Virus record (IMG/VR): IMGVR_UViG_3300046048_000102
Coordinates: 1 to 47,134 of that record
Direction: 5' to 3' (one strand)
From: a virus
Length of the DNA stretch: 47,134 nt
Below are positions 8,951 to 18,755 of the stretch, piece by piece. A program made the translations under genes and the position numbers. Below the pieces are notes generated by a model. It worked only from the letters and a program-made list of their open reading frames with translations. It made no database searches and was not told the origin of the DNA. Within the stretch, counting starts at the first letter, position 1. Each line of letters opens with the position of its first letter.

Positions 8951-10897
8951 TTATCTATTTTGATTAGCTGTGTTCCACTTGTGTAAAGTAGACTGCGTAG
9001 GAATGTTGAGAGACCTGTCCATGGCCTCGATCTCAGTTGGAGTGCGTCCTGGCTTGCTCTCCCATACCATATACTGATCGGGAGTAGCGTTAGGCGGAAG
9101 CCAATCATCCTGCGCCATGAGCTCGGTCTTTACCTTCTGGACTTCGGCATCGCTCAGTTTGATGTATGGAGGAATCTCCTCCCTCACTTCTTTCATGATG
9201 GCTTTCATCTCGTCGCCATTGATGCGACGACCCAGCTCTTCTTCCTTCGCCATACCCAAAGTCCAGAACAAGTCTTCGGCTTCACGCTGCCTTCTAGCAC
9301 CACCTGGGTCCATAGGTCCTGGCGTGAAGCGTTTCTTTGGGTTGTACAGCGTGGGGAAGGACCGCATGAACAACTGCGCCTGTATGTTCTCAGTAAAGAC
9401 CTTGCGATCGATACCACTGCGTCTGTTGCGTCTAGCGTCCTGTTCCTGCGCTGCTATGGACAGATACTTATTCCATGTAGCAATATCCAACTTGTCGCTT
9501 CGGGAAGCAACCCAGTCAACTGTGATGCGACCCATTGAGACTTCTCTATAGAACTCTACCTTGTAAGCATCGCTGGTAACGCTGGGGTGGAACCCCTGTT
9601 CCTTGAGAGCGTAGAGTACCGAGTATGCCGTAGCGACATCCTCTCGGCTGAGAGCTCCAGGAGACCGCCTGTTGGCTTGCTCAATCTGGAGTCTTATGCC
9701 TTCCTCTGCGTCGAGCATCAGTCGAGCAGCTTCTTCAGGGCTCCGCTTGTAGTTGGTAGTGAGTTCGTTAATCATGTTCGTAGTAAAGGAGGAGAATCCA
9801 TCCCTCACTTCTTGCTTGCGTTCCTGTTTAATATACCGCAGCTGCTCCCGCCGTGCGTTCATGGCGTTGGAGAAAGTGCGTGTGATAAGGCTTGTCTTAG
9901 GCCCCTCGACCCCGTTTAGGTCGACGATGGCCATCTCTCCTGGTCTACCGCTGGTGACAAAGGCACCTGACAGCAGCTCGGGGATCTGGAGATCTGAGGC
10001 CATGCTGGTGATGACGGTGGACCAGTCATCTGTGGCTTCAGGTTTAGTTAGGTTCCCCCCGTTCTTCAGAACGAAATCTCGATGCAAGTCTCGAGTCATC
10101 TGTGCAATCCGAGGCTCGAGTCCAGCGCTATTCTTGACGAATGCTTCAAGACCTTCGGTAGTAGCGAGATCCCCTACAGTAAGGCGTCTGACTACACCAT
10201 CTGCGTCGGTGTACACAATATCCTTGAGAAGTTCCTGGAGTCCTGTAGTCGTCTCGTTGCGGAGGTTAGATCTAGCGGACTCACGATAGGCAGCATGGGC
10301 TTTCTGTACCCCATCGACTACGAACTCGTGCATGAGTTTCTCTTCTACAGTCGAAGCTCTGGGTAGGAAAGCATCAGTCTCCACCTCGGAAACCATACTG
10401 CCTAGGTATTTCTGTCGGAGGGCGCCGAGCTCTGCTTCCAGTGCTTCTTGCGTTGCCCCCTGTGACTTCAGCCGTTCAGTGACTTGATAAGCCTCATTGA
10501 AATAATCATAGCTCTTTCTCTCACCGCTGACTGCATCGAACCCCGACTTATAGGCGCTGGTGAAGATCTTCCCGAGCAACCCTTTAGGGGTTTCTCGACT
10601 GGGAGGTCGGGCCTGAGCGACCTGATCGGCCATCCCTTCTTCAACAGCGATCCCATCAGTTCCTGGGTCCCACTCTCGTACTCCCTGGGCCTGAGCCTCT
10701 TCGGCTCCTATGGCTCCAATCTTGCTCCCACTCGATACTATTCCGTGGAGAGCGTTGAATATATTGTTGGTGTTATCGCTCTTGAAAGGTGTGATAAATG
10801 GGTCAGTTGGACGTGCGGTGACCTGCACACTCGGAGCAACAACTTTAGTGTCCAGAAGATCTGGACGTGCTCGTACTTTCCTCCCTGTCTCTGCCAC
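8951..10897 (-). CDS. gp15-like internal virion protein
   Basis: 648 aa, mostly charged and alpha-helical, without cysteine-rich or catalytic motifs. It sits between the gp14-like and gp16-like genes, as gp15 (747 aa) does in T7, and starts directly at the stop of the gp14-like gene. gp15 builds the periplasmic tunnel of the ejectosome together with gp14 and gp16. Identification rests on gene order, size and helical character more than on a recognisable motif. Confidence 0.75.
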   Translation of the reverse strand: MAETGRKVRARPDLLDTKVVAPSVQVTARPTDPFITPFKSDNTNNIFNALHGIVSSGSKIGAIGAEEAQAQGVREWDPGTDGIAVEEGMADQVAQARPPSRETPKGLLGKIFTSAYKSGFDAVSGERKSYDYFNEAYQVTERLKSQGATQEALEAELGALRQKYLGSMVSEVETDAFLPRASTVEEKLMHEFVVDGVQKAHAAYRESARSNLRNETTTGLQELLKDIVYTDADGVVRRLTVGDLATTEGLEAFVKNSAGLEPRIAQMTRDLHRDFVLKNGGNLTKPEATDDWSTVITSMASDLQIPELLSGAFVTSGRPGEMAIVDLNGVEGPKTSLITRTFSNAMNARREQLRYIKQERKQEVRDGFSSFTTNMINELTTNYKRSPEEAARLMLDAEEGIRLQIEQANRRSPGALSREDVATAYSVLYALKEQGFHPSVTSDAYKVEFYREVSMGRITVDWVASRSDKLDIATWNKYLSIAAQEQDARRNRRSGIDRKVFTENIQAQLFMRSFPTLYNPKKRFTPGPMDPGGARRQREAEDLFWTLGMAKEEELGRRINGDEMKAIMKEVREEIPPYIKLSDAEVQKVKTELMAQDDWLPPNATPDQYMVWESKPGRTPTEIEAMDRSLNIPTQSTLHKWNTANQNR

Positions 10898-11440
10898 TTA
10901 TCTGCTCCCTTTCTTGGGCCTGGTAATTGCTTGCCCGAACTGTACCCCACTAGCTCCACCTTCAAGGCCTGAGCCTGCGATCTGTAGGCCAGCTGTTAAG
11001 CTACTCACCCGCATAGATGCGGCCTCGTTGTATCGGCTCTGAGCAACAGTACTTACCTTTGCGGCGTCTAGGGAGTTCTGTGCTAAAGCTCCCGCAGTGT
11101 TGGCTTGCAAAGTACCTAAGGCTTCTCTTTCTTTTAGTCTCATGTTATACATTTCTCTTAACGGTGATTTACCCACAAACCCAGTCTCAGCTTGAGCTGC
11201 GGACAACCGACCTCGTTCAAGTAGCGCTTGACGTTTTAGTGATAGGGCTTCCTGAGTGGCCTTCTGGTTGATTTGCTTTCCTCTCTCCTCTAAAGCCAGG
11301 TAATCCCCCTGAGCTGCTTTAGCGGCGTTCTCCTGCATCTTCCTGCTGGTCGTATTCGCCTGCTGGATGTTGGTATATGCCGAGCCCGCAGCAAGAGCTG
11401 CGGAGGTAACACCAAGAGTGATGCTAACAGGATCACACAT
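10898..11440 (-). CDS. gp14-like internal virion protein
   Basis: 180 aa starting MCDPVSITLGVTSAALAAGS, a hydrophobic N-terminus typical of gp14-like ejection proteins, followed by a long Ala/Gln/Glu-rich helix (QQANTTSRKMQENAAKAAQ) and a glycine-rich end. The start at 11440 is chosen because AAGGAG lies about ten bases upstream; a longer frame to 11503 lacks a binding site and overlaps the previous gene. In T7, gp14 forms the outer-membrane pore during DNA entry. It overlaps the upstream gene by eight bases. Confidence 0.8.
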   Translation of the reverse strand: MCDPVSITLGVTSAALAAGSAYTNIQQANTTSRKMQENAAKAAQGDYLALEERGKQINQKATQEALSLKRQALLERGRLSAAQAETGFVGKSPLREMYNMRLKEREALGTLQANTAGALAQNSLDAAKVSTVAQSRYNEAASMRVSSLTAGLQIAGSGLEGGASGVQFGQAITRPKKGSR

Positions 11441-11924
11441 GCTGCGGTACTCCTTTCCCTCCCATCGTGAACCTAACGAACGGAAACGTGGGATCGTTAT
11501 CAAAGATTATTTTCTCAGGAACCATCGTGAAACCGAGCCACCGCAACCAGCGAATGGAGGTTTCATTAGCCTCGCTGACGATGTTGGTCAGCAGATCGCA
11601 CTTGGTGCGCATGAACTCCACGATGTCCTTAGATGTTCGCAAGAATAAACCTGAAGCCACCCTGAATGGAGCTTCGTTCGAGAGCAGCCAAGGGACGCCG
11701 ACTGTAAGTTCAGGACCTTTGTGCAGCGCCAAGCCAAAGACCCCACATACTCTGCCCCGCCAGGTAATGACCCAAGCGTAGCTGGAGGATGCTATGGAGT
11801 CAGCCAGGAGCTCATCAGTTGGTAAACCGTGAGCTACCTGGCCCTCCTTGAGTTCTATAGGTCGGAGCTCCAGAGCCATCACGGCCTCGAAATCTTCCTT
11901 GCGTAATTCCCTGTACTCCAACAT
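11433..11924 (-). CDS. gp13-like, GNAT-fold virion assembly protein
   Basis: 163 aa with an acetyltransferase-like layout: N-terminal YRELRKEDFEAVMALE, central strand pair VITWRGRVCGVFGLA, and the C-terminal IRWLRWLGFTMV typical of the GNAT last helix/strand. Podophages of this type carry such a protein between tail tube B and gp14, where T7 has gp13. Whether it acetylates anything is unknown; the acetyl-CoA loop (Q/RxxGxG/A) is not clear. It is probably needed for internal core assembly. Confidence 0.7.
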   Translation of the reverse strand: MLEYRELRKEDFEAVMALELRPIELKEGQVAHGLPTDELLADSIASSSYAWVITWRGRVCGVFGLALHKGPELTVGVPWLLSNEAPFRVASGLFLRTSKDIVEFMRTKCDLLTNIVSEANETSIRWLRWLGFTMVPEKIIFDNDPTFPFVRFTMGGKGVPQHV

Positions 11925-11925
11925 A

Positions 11926-12177
11926 CTATATTCTCCTTAAGAGTGGTTCTGTGGTCAGTTGCCTGCCATCTTCGTCGAACTGGAAGAAGGCTTCTGGTTG
12001 GCTCTCATCTTCTCTAAGCCAAGGTGGTATAATGATCGTGCCATCTTTGTGATGTGGGAACTTATGTAGCATTGCGAAGTAATCAAATACCTCTTTCGGG
12101 TGATTGTGTTCGCATGAAAGTGCAGCTGGGGCTGCCAGTAACAGCAACCCCAGCACCAGAATACCTATGTTTTTCAT
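11926..12177 (-). CDS. Small secreted or lipoprotein-like protein
   Basis: 83 aa with a textbook signal peptide: MKN, a hydrophobic core IGILVLGLLLLAAPAALS, then a cysteine (CEHNHPKE). The Cys lies where a lipobox cysteine would be, but ALSC is a poor lipobox, so either lipid anchoring or signal peptidase I cleavage is possible. The mature part is acidic and His-rich, with HNHPKE and HKFPHHKDG. It overlaps the tail tube B gene by four bases. Signal peptides are unusual within a tail/core gene cluster; superinfection exclusion or a lysis helper are guesses. Confidence 0.65.
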   Translation of the reverse strand: MKNIGILVLGLLLLAAPAALSCEHNHPKEVFDYFAMLHKFPHHKDGTIIIPPWLREDESQPEAFFQFDEDGRQLTTEPLLRRI

Positions 12178-15100
12178 ATAGATCTACTCCTGACTGCGTA
12201 CATCCCCTCCCAGCTTGCTTCGTACCACGTTGCTGGAAAGTGAGAGGAGTTCACAAGAGATATGGTCGTCCCAATAGCATTCCCCATGATGAGGAAGCGC
12301 TTCTTGGAAGAGGGCATAGGAACACTGCCCAGTGTAGTCAGACCAATCTCTACGCCAGTGTACTCGTGAGTGATGGCCTCTCGTCCCCCCTCAACTGTAC
12401 CCGTAGGAGTGACCACACAATCAAACATTACTGTTTCTTGGTAGGCGACAATAAGCGTTCGGAGTTGCAGTCTCCCCTGTGGATTAAAGATCTTAGCTTG
12501 ATCCGAGGCGGGCAAACCGAACTCACTAAATGTGTATGTCTGAGTGTACGTAGATCCAATGAGCATCTTGGCCGCGCTGTAGTTGCCAAGCACGGTAAGG
12601 GTAGTTTCATCTACCCAGGTAAGCCCATCAACTTCTTTCCCTGTTCCCAGGTTGACAAGCACCCAGCCTTCATCAAAGTCTTCCTCCGATAAAGAGAAGG
12701 GAAGGGTGAAGGTAGTGAGCCCTGTTACAGCGCTATATGTCCCGGTAGAATCAAACTCAGTCCGAGAGTCTAAGTGGCACAGGAACTCCAATCCATCATC
12801 CGATACCCGCTCTAAGTTCATAGTGTAGAGCACGTACTCTAACCCAGTGGCTCCCACAATATACACGATATTGTCGAAGATCTCCACAGCCTTAACGGTA
12901 AACGGAAAGGACCACGTAAACCACGCAGACTGTGCCTTCTTGTCTCCGTAGATCTCATAACGGTAGCCATAGACATAGTTGTCCAGACCAGTGCAGGTGA
13001 GAAGGAGGTTGAAGGTGGAAGAGCTAGCTAAATACTTCACGTCATACGGGACGTATCGAGGAGCATGCGCAGTAACATCAGCAGCATCCTCGCGTAACGT
13101 CTGGGGTTGCGTGAAGTATTCGTAAAGCGCTGCCCACTCTCCCTTCGGAGAGACGAAGTAAATATTTGCCCCGGCCAGCACTGGCCTGCAGTGTGGGCTT
13201 ACGGGATAGTTGGTGGCCGAGTCCATTGATGCGGTCTTGGCCCCAAACACTTGATCTCCTGAAGTGAGGAGGTGTTGATTCGTAGCTCCGTACACAAGCA
13301 GATCGCCTTTATCCGCGATCGCCCAGCGTAGAGCGTCCAGCCCCATCGAAGGGATAGTGATGTCCATAGGATCATCGTCCGTGACTTCCAGGGCTGTATT
13401 GGGATAGAAGTTAAAGTAGTCATCCACTCTGGACAACATGACGTTGTTCGCAGCAAGGAAGCCTACTCGGTTCTTGTGAAAGAATATATCCGTGATTGGG
13501 TAGCCTACGAACGAGGGGTCAGGCGAAGAGTCTTCATCCCCTACAGCCCTTGGAACCCAGTTAATCGGAGCGAAATTAAACGTTCCGTTAGCTTGGCGCA
13601 CCAAGGAGTGAGGGCAGCTCAATCCATTGAGATGGTTGTCTAAGAAAGGCTTGACTGTTTCCCTCCAGACCCCCGATATACCCTTGCCGTCCTTCGTTTC
13701 GTCTACCCACTTCAAGTAGTAACCCGTTCCTAGGGCGTCAGTCACTCTCGGGCCGACATAGATCACTATGTCTTCCTGAGGAGATTTAGTCCCGTCAGAG
13801 GCGTATCCTAGGGTGTTTAAAATCCTAGTTGGTCCTGTGCCACTTGAAGTAACAGTGAAGGTGCGGATTGAACTATTGATGCGGAATGAAGCACTCCCCG
13901 GTATATACTGGACAACATATCCATCCATATCACCGTGAGAGTCCAAGGCTGTCTGCAGCTTTGTAGCTAGGCTTTTGGCTGCAGTTGCCCTATAAAGGGT
14001 AAGCCAGGACCCACCCCATCCAGCATATTCACCTGAGTCAACGGACACTTCATTAGCAAGGGAGTCAGTGACGGTGATCGTACAGGATACTCCGTCCTCA
14101 TGATCGTCTTCGCGTTGGAGGAGAACGGTGGTTGCTACAGCGCCGTAATCACCTGCTCCTACGCTAGATGGTATAGGCATGGTATTTGGAAGATCTTCCA
14201 GCCTCCTGGCTTCTTCCTTAATCCCTACCATTGCCGAGTCCCCCCAGCTGTCGTTCACGCTGAAAGTGAAATCATCTCCTGCTGAGTTCCATACTAAGAT
14301 TGCGGAGCCCCGGTAGGAGATTTGCCAATCTGAGCCAAGCCCAGCATCGATTGCTGTAGCCAGCTGCTCAGCAATATACGTGGTCCGATAGGTGGAGTAC
14401 TGCGTGCTGTCTCCTGTAGTATAGGAGTAGGTCACGCCGTTGATCTCTACGTTGTAGGTTTGACCAGCCACCCCATGAGTGATGTTAATTAATGCAAATG
14501 GAAACTCCCATCCAAGGTCAGGGAACCCGCTCTTCTCAGGGGTTACCTCGATATTGCTGACAACTGTGGTGTCTGCAATCGTTAAAGCCTTGATGGACTC
14601 TTCCGGTGTATCTGTGGTGGCGTACTTTTTGTAGTCTCCCGGCTCCACGCACTGGTAACAGAAAGCTGCGTGTAGCTCGTTCTGAGACGTATTTCCATTG
14701 TAGGTAATTCTAATTGTGACTGTCGATACGCCAGCTGGTGCCTGAAATATTCCAAGCTCGGTATCGTCAGCTACATCGTCCACTCCGCTGTCCCCTACTT
14801 CTACAAACCAACTCTCCGCTGCTCCGCCGTCGGTATCGATGACCGCAGGAGCTCCGGTGTCAAGTTCGATTGCAACTCGGTAATAGTTGGGATAAACTAC
14901 TGGAATAGATTGCTCGATGTAGTCTCCATCATCAAACTGAAAGATGCTCGCTGATACTTGCGTCACTCCGCTGGCGGTCCACTCTGTGACATCATCCAAT
15001 CCAGGATCACTGAAAAGGTTCTCCCCGATGTTGGTGGGGTTGTATGTTACACTTTTAGCGGCTCCATCCAGCAAGGAGTAGACTTCGATAGGAGTAGTAT

Positions 15101-15356
15101 CGTCTCCTGTGAAAAAGACTACATACTTCTCAGAATCATCTCGATCTACGAAGTGCATCCTAACTGGATCAGTCAGCCCACCTACCTTAGCACGCAAGGC
15201 GTCTAGGAAGGCTGCAGGGGGGCGTTTGTACACCCCGTCTGCCAGAGTGGGGAAACAGTTCAGCATCTCCTCACACTGGTTATCCAACCGGAGTGCAGGG
15301 GGCTGTTGAGACACGCCCCCATACATTCCAGTAATGGTCTTAGAAAGAAGAGGCAT
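12174..15356 (-). CDS. Tail tubular protein B (gp12-like)
   Basis: 1060 aa, against 794 in T7 gp12. The N-terminus SKTITGMYGGVSQQPPALR and the neighbouring LDNQCEEMLNCFPTLADG with KRPPAAF are diagnostic for this family of podophage nozzle proteins. Further conserved parts include FFHKNRVGFLAANNVMLSR, DYFNFYP and GEWAALYEYF. The protein forms the tail nozzle below tail tube A. Extra length in the first half (Thr/Asp-rich beta domains, roughly residues 100-550) suggests inserted decoration domains. Confidence 0.95.
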   Translation of the reverse strand: MPLLSKTITGMYGGVSQQPPALRLDNQCEEMLNCFPTLADGVYKRPPAAFLDALRAKVGGLTDPVRMHFVDRDDSEKYVVFFTGDDTTPIEVYSLLDGAAKSVTYNPTNIGENLFSDPGLDDVTEWTASGVTQVSASIFQFDDGDYIEQSIPVVYPNYYRVAIELDTGAPAVIDTDGGAAESWFVEVGDSGVDDVADDTELGIFQAPAGVSTVTIRITYNGNTSQNELHAAFCYQCVEPGDYKKYATTDTPEESIKALTIADTTVVSNIEVTPEKSGFPDLGWEFPFALINITHGVAGQTYNVEINGVTYSYTTGDSTQYSTYRTTYIAEQLATAIDAGLGSDWQISYRGSAILVWNSAGDDFTFSVNDSWGDSAMVGIKEEARRLEDLPNTMPIPSSVGAGDYGAVATTVLLQREDDHEDGVSCTITVTDSLANEVSVDSGEYAGWGGSWLTLYRATAAKSLATKLQTALDSHGDMDGYVVQYIPGSASFRINSSIRTFTVTSSGTGPTRILNTLGYASDGTKSPQEDIVIYVGPRVTDALGTGYYLKWVDETKDGKGISGVWRETVKPFLDNHLNGLSCPHSLVRQANGTFNFAPINWVPRAVGDEDSSPDPSFVGYPITDIFFHKNRVGFLAANNVMLSRVDDYFNFYPNTALEVTDDDPMDITIPSMGLDALRWAIADKGDLLVYGATNQHLLTSGDQVFGAKTASMDSATNYPVSPHCRPVLAGANIYFVSPKGEWAALYEYFTQPQTLREDAADVTAHAPRYVPYDVKYLASSSTFNLLLTCTGLDNYVYGYRYEIYGDKKAQSAWFTWSFPFTVKAVEIFDNIVYIVGATGLEYVLYTMNLERVSDDGLEFLCHLDSRTEFDSTGTYSAVTGLTTFTLPFSLSEEDFDEGWVLVNLGTGKEVDGLTWVDETTLTVLGNYSAAKMLIGSTYTQTYTFSEFGLPASDQAKIFNPQGRLQLRTLIVAYQETVMFDCVVTPTGTVEGGREAITHEYTGVEIGLTTLGSVPMPSSKKRFLIMGNAIGTTISLVNSSHFPATWYEASWEGMYAVRSRSI

Positions 15357-15358
15357 AG

Positions 15359-15982
15359 TTAACCTCTATTCTGGCGAAGCTTGTTATCGACCATAGAAAA
15401 TTTGCCTTGGTCCACTTCCTCTGCGAGGAGGTTAATCCAAGCTTGGTTCTCTTCGATCTCCGTAAACTTCTCGATCTGAGTCGATCCCACGATCCTCTCT
15501 TGGAACTTCCTAGCTGTACGCAAAGCGATATACGTACGAGCTGTCTGAGGAAGATCAGTGAACGGAAGGAAGAAGACGATGGTGCATGGCATGGCGGTAA
15601 CGCTAGAGTCCACGGAGTACGTGTGATCGGTCCGGTTGTAAAGCCGTGTCCCACGACGCACCCAGTAGTCTCCTGACGGATCATTCACGACAACCTTAAG
15701 AGCGTTCGGGGGTACCGGAATCTCACCTTGAGAGGGCGTCAGGTCGTATTCATCCTCTTCGTTGAAACTCCACCCCCTGGTCTGCACTTCACGGGACACC
15801 TCGTAGAGCATGTCCGATGCAATGGAGACTTCAGAGATGGTGGAAATGTCGAGACTATTGACAGGCTGTTCGCCAATAGTCCCGAGCATTATATTGACCG
15901 CTTCTAACTCGGTCATTACGTGATATATAGCTTGAGATGAAGGAACCGCAGCTCCGGTTCCAGTTACTATAAGGTCAGCCAC
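15359..15982 (-). CDS. Tail tubular protein A (gp11-like)
   Basis: 207 aa, close to T7 gp11 (196 aa). Conserved features include ELEAVNIMLGTIGEQPVNSL near residues 26-45, TRGWSFNEEDEYDLTP, and the C-terminal helix with ARTYIALRTARKFQERIVG. It forms the adaptor ring between the portal and the nozzle. It is two bases upstream of the tail tube B gene, so the two are probably translated together. Confidence 0.95.
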   Translation of the reverse strand: MADLIVTGTGAAVPSSQAIYHVMTELEAVNIMLGTIGEQPVNSLDISTISEVSIASDMLYEVSREVQTRGWSFNEEDEYDLTPSQGEIPVPPNALKVVVNDPSGDYWVRRGTRLYNRTDHTYSVDSSVTAMPCTIVFFLPFTDLPQTARTYIALRTARKFQERIVGSTQIEKFTEIEENQAWINLLAEEVDQGKFSMVDNKLRQNRG

Positions 15983-15992
15983 GGATTCCTCC

Positions 15993-18197
15993 TTATGTTA
16001 CTGTTAGTTCGTCAGGGCATTCAAAGTTGTAGCCAGTCTTCTGCTGCCAGACGTAGTACGTACCGGGGTCAAGTAAGAATACTACCTCCCCGTTGGTATC
16101 GGTTTGCAGAGTACCCGCTACAACAGTGGTCCCTGCTTCATCACTGGTGACCCATACATCAACACCTTCTAACCCCACGCCACCCACGGTGACGGTGATG
16201 GTGTTGGACACTGAGCCAAGCCCAGCCACAGACGAGGACAGGCCAGCCAAGGCTTGCGCCAGAGTCAGACCAGTACTTCCTGCGCTAGAATGGGCAGCAA
16301 TTGCTTCATCCCATACAGCGTCAGCAATTGCAGCGGCGCTAGCAGGAGCAGCAACCGAATCAAGGATCAGATCCAGTCGACCACCGTCCTCCCAGTCCGT
16401 CTGCAACTCGTTAGTATCAGCCACGATGGAGTCCACGATGCCGTCGATGACGTCAATCTTGGCGTCCAAAGCTGTCAGAGCTGCAGGGGTATCGTCACTC
16501 TGAAGTTCATTAGTGTCTGCCAGGATGGCATCCACATTGGAATCGATTGTTACAAGGGAAGCGGGAATACTCGTTCCTGTATCTACCAGTATCGCCGTAA
16601 TCTGAGTGATAGCATCGCTCAGTTTCTTCCCCGCACTCCCAGCGCCATACGCACCAGGGAGCGGAGTAACCCAAGGGTCACCCGCAGATGCAGCACCAGC
16701 AAGGGCTTCGCCTGTACTGCCTGCAGCAGCATGCCCAGCGATGGCTTCATCCCATACGGCATCTGCTACGTCAGCTGCTGTTGGAGCAGAAGCAGCGTCT
16801 AAGATTAAATCAAGTCTTCCACCATCAGCCCACTCGTCCTGCAACTCATCGGTGTCTGCAAGGATGTCCGTAATGTCGGACTGTAGGTCAGCGATGGCGG
16901 CATCGAGAGTGGTTCCGGTGTCAACAAGAATAGAGTCAACATTTCCGTCTACAACAGCCAGAAGGTCTGGCAATGTAGTCCCGGTATCGAGCAGTATTGC
17001 ATCGATGAGGGCATCAAGCCTTCCGCCGTCGGTCAGGTCACCCTGGAGTTCGTCGGTGTCCGTGATGATCGCATCGAGCTTGGCGTCCTGAGCAATACCC
17101 AGGTCACCAAAGGAGCCAGCGCTAACATGGTCAGCCTGGGCTTCATCCCATACTGCGTCTGCGATATCAGCTGCAGTAGGAGCAGCACCAGCACTAGCCA
17201 GAGTATCAATAGCTTCCCCAAAGCTTCCAGCCCCTACATGCGAGGAAACCAGATCATCCCAGACGGCGTCAGAGATCTCAGTCATCGGATGGATGTGCGC
17301 CGGGAGAATATCGAACTCATCGTTATTCGCCGGGGCAGCGGTAAGCTCGTCAGATAGAGTAATCTGTCCACTGGCGTTGAGGTACTCGAGAATCGGTTTG
17401 CATTGACCAGCCAGCGATCCGGTGGTGAAGTAGATCAACTGCTCGTTCCAGTAGCCATCTGCTTCTGTAAGATCGGTGTTAAAGACCGTAGTGGTTGCAG
17501 CAGCACCAGGATCATCCACAGCGCTGGATACAGCATTGCCACCCAAGGAGCGGAGCCTACGGCCCGCTGAGGTGGCAACATTATGGGTGGCTCCGGTGAG
17601 CACTTCATCCCATACAGCGTCTGCAATTGCTCCAACCGTGAGAGCATCCACAACAGTTTGCACATTGGCAATGTCAGTAGCGATGTCAGTGTCAGCTGGG
17701 GCTCCGACGGTGGTGATGAGACCATCCACCACGGTGTCCAGGTTAGCGATATCGGTAGCAATATCAGTGTCTGCTGGTGTTCCAACAGTTGTGATGAGAC
17801 CATCCACCACGGTGTCCAGGTTAGCGATATCGGTAGCAATATCAGTGTCTGCTGGTGTTCCGACTGTAACTATCAGTGCATCCAGATTTGAATCGACAGT
17901 AGCTATATCAGCAGCTAATGTGTCGGTCCATGCAGAACCAGGAACTCCGATTACTTGAACATCTCCTGTAGCCGACACAGGGTCAATCATGATGTGATCC
18001 CCGTTGGTCTCGGCTCCTGTAATATCAAACATATAGTATCCATGAGCAAGTTCAGTTGGGTTCGTATCGTCGACTGCATTCACCGACCCGTCGATATATA
18101 CATCAGCGGTGATGTTTGCAGCATCCCCAGTGACTGGCGTGTTGTCTGTCAGGTCGAAGGCAAACACTAGCCACTTTGTTGCGGTATTCTTTTTCAA
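15993..18197 (-). CDS. Repetitive fibrous virion protein with AVWDE repeats
   Basis: 734 aa of low complexity, rich in Ala, Asp, Thr and Leu, with no cysteine until the last residues. The N-terminal domain (about 1-95; KWLVFAFDLTDNTPVTGD, LAHGYYMFDITGAETNGDH) looks like a fibre base domain. The middle consists of IADAVWDE units and LDTVVDGLITTVGTPADTD units, probably trimeric helical or beta-helical shaft. The C-terminal domain (about 660-734; VGGVGLEGVDVWVTSDEAG, DTNGEVVFLLDPGTYYVW) resembles an Ig/prealbumin-like fold that may bind surfaces. It lies between the capsid and tail tube A genes, suggesting a head or collar fibre. Confidence 0.7.
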   Translation of the reverse strand: MKKNTATKWLVFAFDLTDNTPVTGDAANITADVYIDGSVNAVDDTNPTELAHGYYMFDITGAETNGDHIMIDPVSATGDVQVIGVPGSAWTDTLAADIATVDSNLDALIVTVGTPADTDIATDIANLDTVVDGLITTVGTPADTDIATDIANLDTVVDGLITTVGAPADTDIATDIANVQTVVDALTVGAIADAVWDEVLTGATHNVATSAGRRLRSLGGNAVSSAVDDPGAAATTTVFNTDLTEADGYWNEQLIYFTTGSLAGQCKPILEYLNASGQITLSDELTAAPANNDEFDILPAHIHPMTEISDAVWDDLVSSHVGAGSFGEAIDTLASAGAAPTAADIADAVWDEAQADHVSAGSFGDLGIAQDAKLDAIITDTDELQGDLTDGGRLDALIDAILLDTGTTLPDLLAVVDGNVDSILVDTGTTLDAAIADLQSDITDILADTDELQDEWADGGRLDLILDAASAPTAADVADAVWDEAIAGHAAAGSTGEALAGAASAGDPWVTPLPGAYGAGSAGKKLSDAITQITAILVDTGTSIPASLVTIDSNVDAILADTNELQSDDTPAALTALDAKIDVIDGIVDSIVADTNELQTDWEDGGRLDLILDSVAAPASAAAIADAVWDEAIAAHSSAGSTGLTLAQALAGLSSSVAGLGSVSNTITVTVGGVGLEGVDVWVTSDEAGTTVVAGTLQTDTNGEVVFLLDPGTYYVWQQKTGYNFECPDELTVT
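17713..17861. repeat. 78-bp tandem repeat inside the fibrous protein gene
   Basis: A 71-base block at 17713-17783 recurs without change at 17791-17861. The period is 78 bases, equal to 26 residues, so the reading frame is kept. A further diverged unit lies beyond at about 17635-17712. Near-identity at DNA level points to recent duplication or ongoing homogenisation. Confidence 0.85.
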
Positions 18198-18755
18198 TTA
18201 CCTGCCTCCTCCCTGTAATAGATGAGTGTAATAGTGAGGTTTAAATATACTTCCCCCAGCCGCTGGCTGAGAATAAACTCTGAGTCTAGTTAAGTTGCTG
18301 CCACCGCCGCTGACCGGGAACGTTCCTCTCCCTGCGCTGTAGTTCCATCCAGTTCCGCTTGCTCCCATCACAAATCGTGGGTACACAGCGTGAGCTGCGC
18401 TGGCTAATAGAACAATAAAGTATTTGGTTGAAGCTGTTAAATCATATCCAGCAAATTGAAACAAATACTCAACACCAAAAATGGTGGTCGTTATGGCACT
18501 AACATTAATAGTGTTTATAGAAGTTTGTAACTGAGCAGAAGGATTCCCTCCTGACTCAGAGAACAGGTAGGCTGTTACATAATTAGCGCCAGCCACACCG
18601 GAGGTACGATACAACCACACCCCGAATTGTCCAACTTGAAAACCAGTACCTCCTACAGTAAACCCACCTTTAACTGCTAGGTAGGAAGAACTATTGCCGA
18701 ACCAGTTTCCATAGCCAGACTGTGCAGAATAGTCAATCTCAAGTGTATATGCCAT
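18198..18755 (-). CDS. Unknown beta-rich virion protein downstream of capsid
   Basis: 185 aa rich in Gly, Ser, Tyr, Thr and aromatic residues, with alternating short strands (SSYLAVKGGFTVGG, VGQFGVWLYRTSGV, YFIVLLASAAHAVYPRF) that suggest a jelly-roll or carbohydrate-binding-like fold. I do not recognise the family. It is the first gene after the capsid terminator, starts ATG with AGGAG about nine bases upstream, and is followed directly by the AVWDE fibre gene, so a capsid decoration or fibre-associated role is inferred. Confidence 0.6.
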   Translation of the reverse strand: MAYTLEIDYSAQSGYGNWFGNSSSYLAVKGGFTVGGTGFQVGQFGVWLYRTSGVAGANYVTAYLFSESGGNPSAQLQTSINTINVSAITTTIFGVEYLFQFAGYDLTASTKYFIVLLASAAHAVYPRFVMGASGTGWNYSAGRGTFPVSGGGSNLTRLRVYSQPAAGGSIFKPHYYTHLLQGGGR

